Program-made: the position numbers and the translations under genes
Part shown: positions 34,594-42,517 of the stretch, one piece after another
How positions within the stretch are numbered: position 1 is the stretch's first letter
How the letters are laid out: each line of letters starts with the position of its first letter
Source: Planctomycetia bacterium
GTDB taxonomy: Bacteria; Planctomycetota; Phycisphaerae; Phycisphaerales; SM1A02
Direction of reading: 5' to 3'
Assembly: GCA_005799495.1 (NCBI GenBank)
Contig: SYGP01000022.1
Span: forward strand, 1 to 42,810
Length of the DNA stretch: 42,810 nucleotides
Notes under the pieces: generated by a model
Seen by the model: only the letters and a program-made list of their open reading frames with translations
What the model was told of the DNA's origin: nothing
Database searches by the model: none

Positions 34594-34610
34594 CCGTTCA
34601 CTGCGAACGG
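34594..34610 (-). promoter_or_regulatory. Hairpin in the rpmI-rplT spacer
   Basis: CCGTTC and GAACGG form a 6-base stem around ACTGC in the 109-base spacer upstream of rplT. No T run follows on the minus strand, so it is not a plain terminator. An attenuator or an L20-binding leader element is possible. Confidence 0.3.
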
Positions 34611-34645
34611 GCTTTCGATCCCGGCGGGCAATGCGAATGCAGTCG

Positions 34646-34909
34646 TCAGTCGGCGGCTGCCGCTGCGGCTGCGGGGGATTCCTTGCGTACCGCATGCTGC
34701 TGCTGCGAAAGCAGGCCGCGGTTGAGGAGCTTCCCGTACATCTTCATGTCGCCATCACGCGCAAAGCGACCCTTGCGGTAGGTCTGCACGGTCACACCGC
34801 GCTTGTTGCTCTTGAGATGGCGACTGTTGGGGCTGAAGAAGCGGACCTTGCCGGTCTTCGTCACCTTGATTCGCTTGGTCAGTCCCTTGTGTGTCTTCTG
34901 CTTGGGCAT
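34646..34909 (-). CDS. rpmI: 50S ribosomal protein L35
   Basis: 87 residues from ATG 34909: MPKQKTHKGLTKRIKVTKTG opens as in all L35, then a basic middle part. It is longer than the usual 64-66 residues because of a C-terminal tail ending in a run of alanines. A GAAGGTG ribosome binding site is eight to ten bases before the ATG and a TAGTCT hexamer lies 26 bases upstream, so this gene has a normal leader. infC is not upstream. Confidence 0.93.
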   Translation of the reverse strand: MPKQKTHKGLTKRIKVTKTGKVRFFSPNSRHLKSNKRGVTVQTYRKGRFARDGDMKMYGKLLNRGLLSQQQHAVRKESPAAAAAAAD

Positions 34910-34935
34910 GGTGGGCACCTTCTGGCGAGCCGCGC

Positions 34936-34941
34936 AGACTA
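34936..34941 (-). promoter_or_regulatory. Probable -10 element (TAGTCT) for rpmI-rplT
   Basis: Minus-strand TAGTCT 26 bases before the rpmI ATG; a leadered transcript with a Shine-Dalgarno sequence is expected, unlike most unit heads here. Confidence 0.4.
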
Positions 34942-35006
34942 CCCGCACCCGCGCCGCCGCGCAACACCTTGGCCAGCGTCCCTCGGTCAGCCGCCTCGCG
35001 GGGCGT

Positions 35007-35942
35007 TCAGTTGACGAGCAAGATCTCGAGGGCACTCGGCCCAGCACGGCGGAAATCGATCGTTTCCTTGCCATCCCGCCCGCGAATCACCCAAATGTTG
35101 TCGCTTGCGGCGTTCGGGGCAACCTGCATCCGCGGAGAACCGAGCCACACGGCAGAACCGTCCGAGAACAGGACATTCTGTCCCGACTGCCCGTGGTTGG
35201 GGGAGTTGAGGTCGAAAGTCGGCGGCGTCACTCCGCGCTGCGCGAGTCCCTGCACAGGATTCGCATCGGCCGCGACGGGGCTGCGCGCGGTGGCGGCGAG
35301 CTGCAGTTGCGCCCGGTGCGTGGGAACACGATAGGACAAGTTGCGCGCGCCGTTGCATCTCGTGCAGTTGGCGTTGCAGTAACCCTTCGACGACAGCAGC
35401 TCGAGGTGGCGAGCGTTCTCCGCCATCGGAGGTGTTTGTTCGGTCGGCCCCGTGAGGAAGCCGGCGAGTCCCGCGGTCATCGGCAGCATGCCGCGGTGAT
35501 CGGCCGCATAGGCCGCGAGCCCACCGCCAAGCGTGCGCAGGCTGTTCGCGCAGAGCGACTGCGAGTGCGAGCGGCGGACCTGCGCCGTCACGGGAATCGC
35601 AACGCCCGCGGCCACGATCAGCAGTGCGGCGATCGCGACGAGATTGGGCAGTCCCCACCGGCTGCTCGGCGCATGCCACTGGGGCAATCGCCAGCGTTCC
35701 CGGGTTTGTTCGTCGGCGCGTGCAATGCGTGCGAGCGTCGCTTCCACGAGGAGATCGCTCGGCGGCTCCACCGGGTAACGGTCGATCGCGCCGAGTTCAC
35801 CGAGCAGCCGCTCAGCGTTCGCGCGCAACTCCGCGGGCATCCGTCCGATGCAGGATCGGTCAAAGCCGGCTTCGATCAGGTACTCGAGCGCCGCGGCATC
35901 GCGCTCATCTTCGAATTCTTCGTGCAGATCTTGTGTGGTCAT
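35007..35942 (-). CDS. Probable anti-sigma / pseudopilin-like hybrid membrane protein
   Basis: 311 residues. The N-terminal 90 residues are acidic and cytoplasmic, like an anti-sigma domain; a single membrane helix lies near 100-120. Directly after it, SLCANSLRTLGGGLAAYAAD resembles the segment following the helix in planctomycete DUF1559/type II pseudopilins, and near the C-terminus NHGQSGQNVLFSDGSAVWL resembles their H-x9-DG motif. The gene lies 60 bases downstream of the ECF sigma factor on the same strand, which suggests it controls that factor by a membrane-spanning signal. Role is inference from position and domain look. Confidence 0.6.
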   Translation of the reverse strand: MTTQDLHEEFEDERDAAALEYLIEAGFDRSCIGRMPAELRANAERLLGELGAIDRYPVEPPSDLLVEATLARIARADEQTRERWRLPQWHAPSSRWGLPNLVAIAALLIVAAGVAIPVTAQVRRSHSQSLCANSLRTLGGGLAAYAADHRGMLPMTAGLAGFLTGPTEQTPPMAENARHLELLSSKGYCNANCTRCNGARNLSYRVPTHRAQLQLAATARSPVAADANPVQGLAQRGVTPPTFDLNSPNHGQSGQNVLFSDGSAVWLGSPRMQVAPNAASDNIWVIRGRDGKETIDFRRAGPSALEILLVN

Positions 35943-36002
35943 GTCTGGTCTCGTGAGATCCTGCGCTCGCCCTGCATCAGGAAGTCGTCGTTCGTCGGTG
36001 GA

Positions 36003-36644
36003 TCATTGCGGTCCTTCACCCGTGTCGGAGCCATGCGCGGGATCCGACCCGCCGCGTGTTCGGCGGCGCCACTGCGCGGAGAACAGCGCCACGGCTGCAT
36101 GCATGCGGCTCTTGATCGTGCCCAGCGGAACGCCCAGTGCATCTGCAACCTGCTGATAGCTGAGCCGCTGGAAGTACCCAAGCAGGATCACCTCACGGTG
36201 GTGCGCGGGCATGCCGTCGAGGACTTCCTTCACGAGCGCGCTCTCATCGCTCGCGGTCGCCCGCGCCTCGGGTGCCTCCTCCTGCGCCTCGACGAGTTCG
36301 CCCATCGTGGATGCATCGTCGTTGCCGAACGGCTTGTCCAGGCTCACCGCGCGCCGACGCTTCTCACGCCGATGGAAGTCGCGTGCCTTGTTCGATGCGA
36401 TCGTGAAGAGCCAGGGTTTGAAACGCCGCTCCGCATCGAACGAGTCCGCCGCGAGGTGGACTTGCAACATCGTGTCCTGAAAGACATCGTCGGCGGCCGC
36501 ACTCGATCCCAGAAAGCGCGCGAGGAATCCATGCAGATCGCTGCGGTAGCGTTCGACGAGCGTACGGAACGCATGCGGATCGCCATCGCGGTGGCGCGTC
36601 AGGAGCGACTCATCCGATGCGGCATCCATGCCTTGGTCGGCCAT
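36003..36644 (-). CDS. ECF-type RNA polymerase sigma factor
   Basis: 213 residues from ATG 36644. Region 2 includes FRTLVERYRSDLHGFLARFL, DDVFQDTMLQVH and FKPWLFTIASNKARDFHR; region 4 includes HREVILLGYFQRLSYQQVAD and LGVPLGTIKSRMHAA. Linker of about 40 residues is acidic. It recruits RNA polymerase to its own promoter set. First gene of a two-gene unit with the probable anti-sigma protein. A TAGTTT hexamer is ten bases upstream. Divergent from hpnH across 206 bases. Confidence 0.9.
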   Translation of the reverse strand: MADQGMDAASDESLLTRHRDGDPHAFRTLVERYRSDLHGFLARFLGSSAAADDVFQDTMLQVHLAADSFDAERRFKPWLFTIASNKARDFHRREKRRRAVSLDKPFGNDDASTMGELVEAQEEAPEARATASDESALVKEVLDGMPAHHREVILLGYFQRLSYQQVADALGVPLGTIKSRMHAAVALFSAQWRRRTRGGSDPAHGSDTGEGPQ

Positions 36645-36654
36645 CGTGGGGGAG

Positions 36655-36660
36655 AAACTA
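36655..36660 (-). promoter_or_regulatory. Possible -10 element (TAGTTT) for the ECF sigma gene
   Basis: Minus-strand TAGTTT ten bases before ATG 36644. No -35 recognised; this could also be an ECF-type promoter of different form. Confidence 0.35.
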
Positions 36661-36786
36661 CCCGACTTGCTGCCTCGCACGAGCCGGGCGGCGTCGCGCA
36701 TGCTCGCATCAAGCCCCGCGTGCACTGCACTGGCCACGGCCTGCAGCCCCGCCAGTGCGGGCGAAGAGTGCGGGAGGGCAAGTGCA

Positions 36787-36814
36787 TTGCACGGGAGCAT
36801 TGGGTTGCTACGAT
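36787..36814 (+). promoter_or_regulatory. Sigma-70-type promoter of hpnH (TTGCAC, 16 bases, TACGAT)
   Basis: Both hexamers are close to consensus with 16-base spacing. Start of transcription is expected near 36821, giving a leader of about 30 bases with AAGGAA at 36834-36839 as ribosome binding site for ATG 36851. Confidence 0.6.
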
Positions 36815-36850
36815 CCGAACTTCTCGGGAGTTCAAGGAAATCCCCCACTC

Positions 36851-38002
36851 ATGCCAGTGCCGATCAGCCAAATGTGGACCGTGGCGACCTACGTGTTGGG
36901 GCAGAAGCTCCGCGGGCGCAAGCGGTATCCGCTCGTCCTGATGCTCGAACCGCTTTTCCGCTGCAATCTCGCCTGCGCGGGCTGCGGCAAGATCCAGTAC
37001 CCAGCCCACATTCTCAAGCGCGAACTGTCCGTTGCCGACTGCCTGAAGGCGGTGGATGAGTGCGGCGCGCCCATGGTTTCGATCCCGGGTGGCGAGCCGC
37101 TGCTGCACCCGCAGATTGCGGAACTGGTGCGCGAACTCGTCGCGCGTCGCAAGTACATCTACCTCTGCACAAATGCGCTGCTTCTGAAGGAGAAGCTCGA
37201 GGCGGGATGGTTCACGCCGAGCAAGTACCTCACCTTCAGCGTGCACATGGACGGCGTCGAGGAGCACCACGACTTTGCGGTCTGCCGCGAGGGCACCTTC
37301 CAGAAAGCGATCGAAGGCATACGGCTTGCCGTGCAGCGCGGCTTCCGCGTGACCACCAACACCACGCTCTTCGATGGTGCAGATCCCAATGCAGTCCGAC
37401 AGTTCTTCGATGAGATGATGGATCTTGGCGTCGAGGGCATGATGGTCAGCCCCGGCTATGCGTACGACAAGGCCCCCGATCAGAAGAGCTTCCTCAAGCG
37501 CCAGAAGACGCACGAACTCTTCGAGATGGTGCTGTCGAATCGACGCGATGGACGGCGGCGCTGGCGCTTCAATCAGTCGCCGCTCTTCCTGGAGTACCTC
37601 ATGGGTCGGCGGTCCTTCGAGTGCACGCCTTGGGGCAATCCAACCTTCAACATCTTCGGCTGGCAGAAGCCGTGCTACTTGCTGAACGAGGGCACCGCCG
37701 ATTCCTTCCGTGAACTGATGGAGGAGACCGAGTGGGATCAGTACGGTCGCGCGTCCGGCAATCCGAAGTGCCAGAACTGCATGGTGCACTGCGGACATGA
37801 ACCGAGCGCCGTGGATTACACATTCTCCGCGCTGCCCGGCATGTTCGCGACGGTGAAGGCGATGCTGTTCGATACCTATGCGAACCCCGTGGCGCGTGAG
37901 CAGCTGCGCGAGGAAGCGACCAAGCCCCACGGGCCGCGCGCGCAACTCGTGCAACTTGGCTTCGCCAAGGATGTCCGCGAAGTGGAACACACCGCCGCGT
38001 AA
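36851..38002 (+). CDS. hpnH: Adenosyl-hopene transferase HpnH (radical SAM)
   Basis: 383 residues. Radical SAM motif CNLACAGC (C38, C42, C45) in the nearly family-invariant context LVLMLEPLFRCNLACAGCGK; further HpnH segments are VSIPGGEPLLHPQI, YLCTNALLL, CTPWGNPTFNIFGWQKPCYL and CQNCMVHCGHEP. The enzyme joins the 5'-deoxyadenosyl group to diploptene, the first step towards C35 extended hopanoids, membrane lipids with sterol-like effects. It stands alone: no squalene-hopene cyclase or other hpn genes are in the window. Own promoter and ribosome binding site are visible. Confidence 0.95.
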   Translation: MPVPISQMWTVATYVLGQKLRGRKRYPLVLMLEPLFRCNLACAGCGKIQYPAHILKRELSVADCLKAVDECGAPMVSIPGGEPLLHPQIAELVRELVARRKYIYLCTNALLLKEKLEAGWFTPSKYLTFSVHMDGVEEHHDFAVCREGTFQKAIEGIRLAVQRGFRVTTNTTLFDGADPNAVRQFFDEMMDLGVEGMMVSPGYAYDKAPDQKSFLKRQKTHELFEMVLSNRRDGRRRWRFNQSPLFLEYLMGRRSFECTPWGNPTFNIFGWQKPCYLLNEGTADSFRELMEETEWDQYGRASGNPKCQNCMVHCGHEPSAVDYTFSALPGMFATVKAMLFDTYANPVAREQLREEATKPHGPRAQLVQLGFAKDVREVEHTAA

Positions 38003-38013
38003 GAAAGGCCGGA

Positions 38014-38030
38014 CGCGAATCGGTTTCGCG
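38014..38030. terminator. Possible bidirectional terminator hairpin
   Basis: CGCGAA, 5-base loop, TTCGCG in the 31-base gap between the convergent hpnH and dehydrogenase genes. The stem is only six pairs and no T run flanks it. Confidence 0.35.
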
Positions 38031-38033
38031 GGG

Positions 38034-39005
38034 TCAGCCGTGCGCGAGCGCTGCGCTGTTCACGGGATGTTTCGGCGAACCGCCTTGCGCGACTGTCACC
38101 ACATCGCGCACCACCCAACTCATGTTCTCCATCGCGGTTTCGCTGCGGCTTGCCAGATGCGGGGCAAGGAACGCGGCGCGCAAACCCAGCAGTGGACAGT
38201 TCGCGGCGATCGGTTCGGGATCGTGCACATCCAAGACAGCGCGTGCGAGCGGATTTTCCCCGAGAAACCGCGCCAGATCGCTCGCAGGCAGCACCATGCC
38301 GCGCGAGGTGTTGATGAGCAGCACATCGGGTCGCAGCTGCGCAAGCCGATCGGCGTTCAAGAAGTGGCGATTGGACGGGCGCCCATCCACATGAATGCTG
38401 ATGACATGGCTTTCGGCGAGAAGCCGGCTGAGTGGAACGACCTCGCCACCACCGCACTGGGATGGATCGATCTCTCGCAGATCATGCAGCAGCACATGAA
38501 AGCCGATCGCTGCGGCGACCTGTGCGAGGCGGGTTCCGATGCGCCCCACGCCAAGGATGCCCAGCGTGAGTTCACTCATCTGCCGATGCGCCGCAATCTC
38601 GCTGCGTGCTGCATCCCACGCGACCTGATCGAGCGCGCGGTCGAGGAACACTCGCGGGCGAAGCGCGTCGCACAGCAGGCAGAGCACATACTCCACGACC
38701 GCTTGGGTGTTGGCATCGGGCGTATGCACGACCACCACGCCGCGGCGCGCACACGCCGCGAGATCGATGTTGTCCACGCCCACGCCCGCGCGCCCGACCA
38801 CTCGGAGTGCGGGCAGCCGCGCAAGCAGCGCGTCATCGACGGTTGTGTAGGTTCGAACCACCAGGCCGAGGGCCGATGGCGCCGCCGCAGCGAATGCGGG
38901 ACTCTGCGGCGCAGCCTCGGTCACCTCCGCCACTTTCTTCAGCCAAGCGAGGGGGGCGTCCGCCAACTTCTCGGTGACCAATATGTGCGGTTTTTGCTGC
39001 TCCAT
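38034..39005 (-). CDS. D-isomer-specific 2-hydroxyacid dehydrogenase (SerA-like)
   Basis: 323 residues from ATG 39005. NAD-binding GVGRIG (152-157) and catalytic set R235 (INTSRG), E264 (HDPEP) and H283 (APHLAS) are all present. VVGRAGVGVDNIDLAACARRG is the usual substrate-domain signature. Without the C-terminal ACT domain of long SerA, it may be a short phosphoglycerate dehydrogenase for serine synthesis or another hydroxyacid dehydrogenase. It lies alone, divergent from the subtilase-fold gene by 35 bases; TAGCAT at 39025-39030 on its strand is a possible -10. Confidence 0.86.
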   Translation of the reverse strand: MEQQKPHILVTEKLADAPLAWLKKVAEVTEAAPQSPAFAAAAPSALGLVVRTYTTVDDALLARLPALRVVGRAGVGVDNIDLAACARRGVVVVHTPDANTQAVVEYVLCLLCDALRPRVFLDRALDQVAWDAARSEIAAHRQMSELTLGILGVGRIGTRLAQVAAAIGFHVLLHDLREIDPSQCGGGEVVPLSRLLAESHVISIHVDGRPSNRHFLNADRLAQLRPDVLLINTSRGMVLPASDLARFLGENPLARAVLDVHDPEPIAANCPLLGLRAAFLAPHLASRSETAMENMSWVVRDVVTVAQGGSPKHPVNSAALAHG

Positions 39006-39006
39006 G

Positions 39007-39034
39007 TTGCCTCGAGGCGGGGGAATGCTACGGT
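39007..39034 (+). promoter_or_regulatory. Promoter of the subtilase-fold gene (TTGCCT, 16 bases, TACGGT), leaderless
   Basis: TTGCCT and TACGGT with 16-base spacing, then six bases and ATG 39041. Transcription should start at or next to the ATG. The reverse strand of the same DNA carries TAGCAT (39025-39030) for the divergent dehydrogenase, so the two -10 elements overlap. Confidence 0.6.
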
Positions 39035-39040
39035 AGGGGC

Positions 39041-40639
39041 ATGGACATGCGGTCGCGGAACCCCCAGCGCCAGTCTGCCCGTTCCGCCGCACAACGAGTG
39101 GCATCACTCCGTGCGGCTGTCGCCGCTGCTGCGCTCTGTTCGTTCAGTGCCTTCGCGGACGACATTGGCTATGAAGAACTCGTCGCGCGCCTTGGCACGG
39201 CGGTGCCCACTGGCGTTGGCGTTCGCGCCGCGCAGTGCGAAGCGCCCGAGGCAGCTGGATCGCCCGCGCCCTACGGACCCAACCAGACCTTGCCCGAGTT
39301 TTCAGGCAAGACATTCTCTGCCCAAAGTGGAACGCCCGCCGTCAGCTCACACGCCACATTCGTCGCCGGCGTTTACTACGGCAACAACAGCATCGCGCGC
39401 GGCGTCGGCACGATCTATCTGTACGAGGCGAACAACTTCCTCTCATCGCACCTGCGCTACGGGCAGGGGTCGAGCGTTGCTCCCGTCGCGCCACCGTCCG
39501 TGCTGATGAAGGTCTACAACCACAGTTGGATCGGCGGCCTCGGTACGGGCGGCGCGCCAGTGGCGGGCGATCTGGAAATCCTGCGCCGCGCGGACTTCCA
39601 GATGAACCGCGACGACACGCTGTACTGCGTTGGCATGAACAACGGCGCAACGAGCGTGACCTATCCGCTCATGGCGATGGGATACAACGGGATTTCCGTG
39701 GGGCGCATGGATGGCGAACACTCGCGAGGTGACGTGCCGGCTGCGGCGGATGGGCCAGGGCGCATGAAGCCCGAGATCGTTGCGCCCGGGAACGCCACCA
39801 GTTGGGCAGCGCCGCTCGTGGGCGCCGCCGCGCTGCTGCTGTACGACACGGCTCTCAGCACGCTCCCGATCAACCCGAATGCCGATGAAACCACGGTCAT
39901 CAAGGCGTGCCTGCTTGCCGGCACGACGCACCGCGCGGGATGGACGAACAATCCAGTCACTTCGGGCGCGCAGCGCGGTTCCACGGTGAAGCCGCTGGAT
40001 GCGGTCTCGGGCGCGGACCTGTTGAACATCGACCGCAGTCATCAGATTCTCACGAGTGGGGAGTTCGCCGGTGCGACGAGCGCAGCCGCCGCGGTTGCGG
40101 GATCGATCATTGGGTGGGACTACGAAAACTTGCCTGCCACCAACGCCACACGATTCTGGCGCTTCACCATCTCGCAGTCGGCCCCCGAACTGTCGGTGAT
40201 CGCGGCGTGGAACCGCGTGGCAACGACATCGATTGCCGTGCCGCAACTCGCGGACCTCAGCCTCTCGCTGCTGCGGGTCGGTTCGGATGGCATCGCGGTT
40301 CCGCTCGAAGGTGATGCCGGCGCAGCGTTCTATGGATCGGGCAATGTGGCAAGCCGATCTGCGGTCGACAACATCGAACACTTGTATGTGCGCGATCTGG
40401 CCGCGGGCGATTACATCATTCAAGTGTCCCGCGGCGGAACGAGCACTGCGGCCGCACCCTTCTCGCTGGCTTGGTTTGTGACGCCGCGCGCGGCGGATCT
40501 GAACCGCGACGGCGCGGTAGGGGGACTCGACCTGACGATCCTGCTCGGCGGTTGGGGGTCGACGGGTATCGCGGACATCAACCGCGACGGCACCGTGGAC
40601 GGCTCCGATCTCACGATTCTGCTGTCGAGTTGGGGCTGA
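39041..40639 (+). CDS. Secreted subtilase-fold protein with dockerin-like tail
   Basis: 532 residues. Signal peptide (residues 1 to about 39, SAFAD). The middle part follows the subtilisin (S8) order: SSHATFVAGVYYG gives the His (H104), VYNHSWIGG the oxyanion Asn (N160), and KPEIVAPGNATSWAAP the Ser (S254). Where the catalytic Asp is expected the sequence reads GVGVRAAQCEA, with Gln65 and, two residues on, Glu67, so the triad is unusual or incomplete. A beta-rich domain (about 350-480) and two dockerin-like repeats (DLNRDGAVGGLDLTILLGGW, DINRDGTVDGSDLTILLSSW) finish it. Surface attachment is inferred; protease activity is uncertain. Confidence 0.72.
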   Translation: MDMRSRNPQRQSARSAAQRVASLRAAVAAAALCSFSAFADDIGYEELVARLGTAVPTGVGVRAAQCEAPEAAGSPAPYGPNQTLPEFSGKTFSAQSGTPAVSSHATFVAGVYYGNNSIARGVGTIYLYEANNFLSSHLRYGQGSSVAPVAPPSVLMKVYNHSWIGGLGTGGAPVAGDLEILRRADFQMNRDDTLYCVGMNNGATSVTYPLMAMGYNGISVGRMDGEHSRGDVPAAADGPGRMKPEIVAPGNATSWAAPLVGAAALLLYDTALSTLPINPNADETTVIKACLLAGTTHRAGWTNNPVTSGAQRGSTVKPLDAVSGADLLNIDRSHQILTSGEFAGATSAAAAVAGSIIGWDYENLPATNATRFWRFTISQSAPELSVIAAWNRVATTSIAVPQLADLSLSLLRVGSDGIAVPLEGDAGAAFYGSGNVASRSAVDNIEHLYVRDLAAGDYIIQVSRGGTSTAAAPFSLAWFVTPRAADLNRDGAVGGLDLTILLGGWGSTGIADINRDGTVDGSDLTILLSSWG

Positions 40640-40673
40640 TCGAAGCGCCCCGGAAGGGGACTCGAATCCTCGG

Positions 40674-40690
40674 GGGGGGCGACGCCCCCC
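40674..40690. terminator. GC-rich perfect inverted repeat after the subtilase-fold gene
   Basis: GGGGGGCG, A, CGCCCCCC: eight-base arms 35 bases after the stop codon at 40639 and before the ABC permease gene. A strong hairpin but with no T run, so it may slow or end transcription without being a standard terminator. Confidence 0.4.
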
Positions 40691-40710
40691 GCGCACAACC
40701 TCGCAGCCTC

Positions 40711-40716
40711 TACTCT
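40711..40716 (+). promoter_or_regulatory. Possible -10 element (TACTCT) for the ABC permease gene
   Basis: TACTCT nine bases before ATG 40726, just after the GC-rich hairpin. Confidence 0.4.
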
Positions 40717-40725
40717 TGCGCCCCG

Positions 40726-42513
40726 ATGCGACCGAGGCGAACCGATGCGCTCATCATGGGCCTCCTGTTTGCATTCCTGGGCTGCTTCCTGATCTTGCCG
40801 ATCGGGCACGCTGTCTCGGGCGCGCTGCATGATGGACGCGGTTGGACGCTCTTCCACCTGCAGGATGTGCTTCGCGATCCGCAACTGGTGGCTGGGCTGC
40901 GCAACGCGCTCGTCATCGGTGCATGCACCACCACGCTCGCCGCCGCGATCGCGGTGCCCGTCGCGCTCGTGAGCGCGCGGTGCGCGTTCCGCGGCAAGGG
41001 GTTCCTGAACGCACTGCTGCTGGCGCCGCTCATTCTTCCGCCCTTTGTCGGCGCGATAGGCATGGAGGCGATCCTCGGTCACGAGGGCAGTTTGAACGCA
41101 GTGCTGCGCCATCTCGGTCGCACCGGACCGCCCATCGATCTGCTCGGTGGCGGTGGATTCGGCATCATCGTGCTGCTCGAAGCGCTGCACCTCTATCCGA
41201 TTCTCTACCTCAATGTGCTTGCGGCACTGGCCAACATCGACCCGGCGCTCGAGGAAGCAGCGCGCAATTGCGGGGCGGGACCCTGGCGGCGCTTCTGTCG
41301 AATCACGCTGCCGATGCTGCGGCCGGGCTTCTTCGCCGGGGCAACGATCGTGTTCGTCTGGAGCTTCACGGAGCTGGGAACGCCGCTCATGCTGGGCTTC
41401 CGCACATTGACCAGCGTGCAGATCTTCGATGGGCTGAAGGAGGTCGAAACATCGCGGCAGCCCTACGCGCTCACACTGCTGATGTTCACGGTGGCGACTG
41501 CGATCTATCTCGTCGGGCGTGCCACGCTCGGGCGTGCGCGCGGTGGGGCATCGACGAAGGCGTCCGTGCGGCGCACCGAACGCGAACTCGGAGCGTGGGG
41601 CACCGTGGGTGCATGGGCGCTCATCGGCGGCGTGTGCGGTACTGCATGCCTGCCGCACATCGGTGTCGTGCTGAGTGCGCTGAGCGTTCCAGGCAGCTGG
41701 TATGGAACGGTGCTGCCGCAGGGTTGGACGCTCGACAACTTTTCCGCAGCGCTGCAGCATCCGCTCGCGGCGCAGGCGGTGCGCAACTCGCTCTTCCTCG
41801 CTGGCTGCGCGGTGCTCATCGATCTCATCCTCGGCGTGGCGGCGGCGCGCATCCTGGTTCGCACGAAGTTGCCGCTGCGCTGGCTGCTCGACGCGCTCAT
41901 CATGTTGCCGATCGCCGTGCCTGGTCTCGTGATGGCCTTCGGGTTTGTCTCGATGAGCCTGTCGTGGCCCTTCGCGGGGCGCGCGCCCGAGTGGCTCGGG
42001 TGGCTGTCGACGATCCTGCCAGCCGCGTGGTGGGAGTGGATCTCGAACGCACCGCTTGCGGCGATCGGCAACATCGTGGGTGCCACGCCCAACCCCGTGC
42101 CGTTCCTGGTGATCGCCTATGCGATCCGAAGGTTGCCGTATGTGGTGCGGTCGACCGTGGCGGGGCTTGAGCAAACGCCCGTCGATCTGGAGGAGGCTGC
42201 GGCGAGCGTCGGGGCGGGACCTGCGCGGACTCTGCGGCGCGTGGTGATTCCGCTCGTGGCGGCGAACATGGTGGCGGGGGGACTGTTGGCGTTCAGCCTG
42301 TCCATGCTGGAAGTCTCCGACTCACTGCTGCTTGCCCAGCGTGAAGCGAACTACCCGGTGACCAAGGCGATCTACACGCTCTTCGATCGCCTCGGTGATG
42401 GACCGGCCATCGCGAGTGCGATGGGGACTTGGGCGATGCTGCTGCTTGCCGCCACGCTCGCCGCGGCGAGTTCCGTGCTTGGCAAGCGTTTGGGCGCCGT
42501 GTTCCGAGGGTAG
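40726..42513 (+). CDS. Fused two-domain ABC-transporter permease (iron(III)/FbpB-like type)
   Basis: 595 residues, with about 12 membrane helices in two homologous halves. Each half has the EAA loop that contacts the ATPase: [21 protein letters not shown] in the first and [21 protein letters not shown] in the second. Double-length permeases of this kind serve iron(III), thiamine, or related importers (FbpB, ThiP). No ATPase or binding protein lies next to it in the window, so the substrate is open. ATG 40726 is chosen because the first helix follows at once. nuoD starts 19 bases after its stop. Confidence 0.87.
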   Translation: MRPRRTDALIMGLLFAFLGCFLILPIGHAVSGALHDGRGWTLFHLQDVLRDPQLVAGLRNALVIGACTTTLAAAIAVPVALVSARCAFRGKGFLNALLLAPLILPPFVGAIGMEAILGHEGSLNAVLRHLGRTGPPIDLLGGGGFGIIVLLEALHLYPILYLNVLAALANIDPALEEAARNCGAGPWRRFCRITLPMLRPGFFAGATIVFVWSFTELGTPLMLGFRTLTSVQIFDGLKEVETSRQPYALTLLMFTVATAIYLVGRATLGRARGGASTKASVRRTERELGAWGTVGAWALIGGVCGTACLPHIGVVLSALSVPGSWYGTVLPQGWTLDNFSAALQHPLAAQAVRNSLFLAGCAVLIDLILGVAAARILVRTKLPLRWLLDALIMLPIAVPGLVMAFGFVSMSLSWPFAGRAPEWLGWLSTILPAAWWEWISNAPLAAIGNIVGATPNPVPFLVIAYAIRRLPYVVRSTVAGLEQTPVDLEEAAASVGAGPARTLRRVVIPLVAANMVAGGLLAFSLSMLEVSDSLLLAQREANYPVTKAIYTLFDRLGDGPAIASAMGTWAMLLLAATLAAASSVLGKRLGAVFRG

Positions 42514-42517
42514 TTCC

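Noticed and set aside
39041-40639. Cellulosome component because of the dockerin-like tail
   Set aside because: No cohesin, scaffoldin or glycoside hydrolase is present, and the same tail is on heme and propeller proteins, so a general surface-sorting role fits better.
40641-40725. A tRNA or tmRNA remnant, because of GGGGACTCGAATCCTC and the repeated GCGCCCCG at both ends
   Set aside because: The would-be T arm does not pair (A opposite C at the closing position), no anticodon arm or matching acceptor stem can be drawn, and GCGCCCCG is a direct, not inverted, repeat.
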